Positions 63,992 through 64,000 of a DNA stretch of 64,000 nt are shown here, one piece after another. The stretch comes from Microvirga lotononidis (GTDB taxonomy: Bacteria; Pseudomonadota; Alphaproteobacteria; Rhizobiales; Beijerinckiaceae), in assembly GCF_034627025.1 (NCBI RefSeq), contig NZ_CP141048.1, forward strand, positions 2,058,001-2,122,000, in the 5' to 3' direction. The translations under genes were made by a program, and so were the position numbers. The notes beneath the pieces are model-generated. The model was not told the DNA's origin and searched no databases. It saw only the letters and a program-made list of their open reading frames with translations. Positions within the stretch are counted from its first letter, which is position 1. Each line of letters opens with the position of its first letter.

Positions 63992-64000
63992 CCGGTACCC

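Overview
The window is a GC-rich chromosomal segment from an alphaproteobacterium, most likely order Hyphomicrobiales (Rhizobiales) and plausibly Methylobacteriaceae (Microvirga/Methylobacterium-like). The reasons are the atpHAGDC order, a CarD/RpoH pair, CobST, a PutR-PutA divergon, an SUV3-like helicase followed by an S4 protein and FdxA, EcfG-type promoter motifs, and a squalene/C30-carotenoid operon. I see no phage genes, insertion sequences or CRISPR arrays. The family-level assignment is inference.

Layout: 1-4849 is the F1 part of ATP synthase (atpH truncated by the window edge). 4888-9370 holds a 2'-5' RNA ligase-like protein, bifunctional PutA and its divergent Lrp-type regulator. 9494-13467 holds a TerC-family membrane protein and a NitT/TauT-type ABC importer. 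13490-19305 holds a secreted unknown, a histidine-rich COG0523 GTPase, two EamA transporters and a D,D-carboxypeptidase. 19395-23955 holds an unusual thioredoxin-fold/2OG-oxygenase fusion, a NUDIX-LOG pair, a thiolase, BolA and a J-domain protein. 24072-28122 holds CobS, CobT and a Tat-exported phytase-like esterase. 28289-32985 is the Anbu module (ATP-grasp, alpha-E, transglutaminase, Anbu, plus an unknown).

33002-35136 holds a VUT transporter, rpmB and a DUF3108 protein. 35331-41239 is an information-processing block (SUV3-like helicase, S4 protein, FdxA, CarD, RpoH) with candidate general-stress promoters. 41316-44723 holds a lipoprotein M48 protease with a nuclease-like partner, and small unknowns. 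A tRNA-Arg(CCT) lies at 44865. 44964-50143 holds membrane proteins (DUF1206, AI-2E family, YoaK) and a GH3 beta-glucosidase. 50278-51798 is a response-regulator protein with a degenerate kinase core. 51800-53475 is an amidoligase/class I amidotransferase pair, divergent from a MATE exporter.

55019-63991 is all on the minus strand and carries a predicted squalene-route C30 carotenoid cluster: DUF2141 protein, methyltransferase, CrtN/CrtI-type desaturase, acyltransferase, GT2, a fused HpnC-HpnD, HpnE and IspH. The last six genes are chained by five consecutive 4-bp ATGA overlaps. The pathway logic is: IspH supplies isoprenoid units, HpnD then HpnC then HpnE make squalene, the desaturase converts it to a polyene, and the GT, acyltransferase and methyltransferase decorate the product.

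The most interesting items are the HpnC-HpnD fusion, the amidoligase-GATase pair, the Anbu module, the cysteine-less thioredoxin-fold/prolyl-hydroxylase fusion, the pseudokinase-receiver protein, and a two-hairpin intergenic repeat family.
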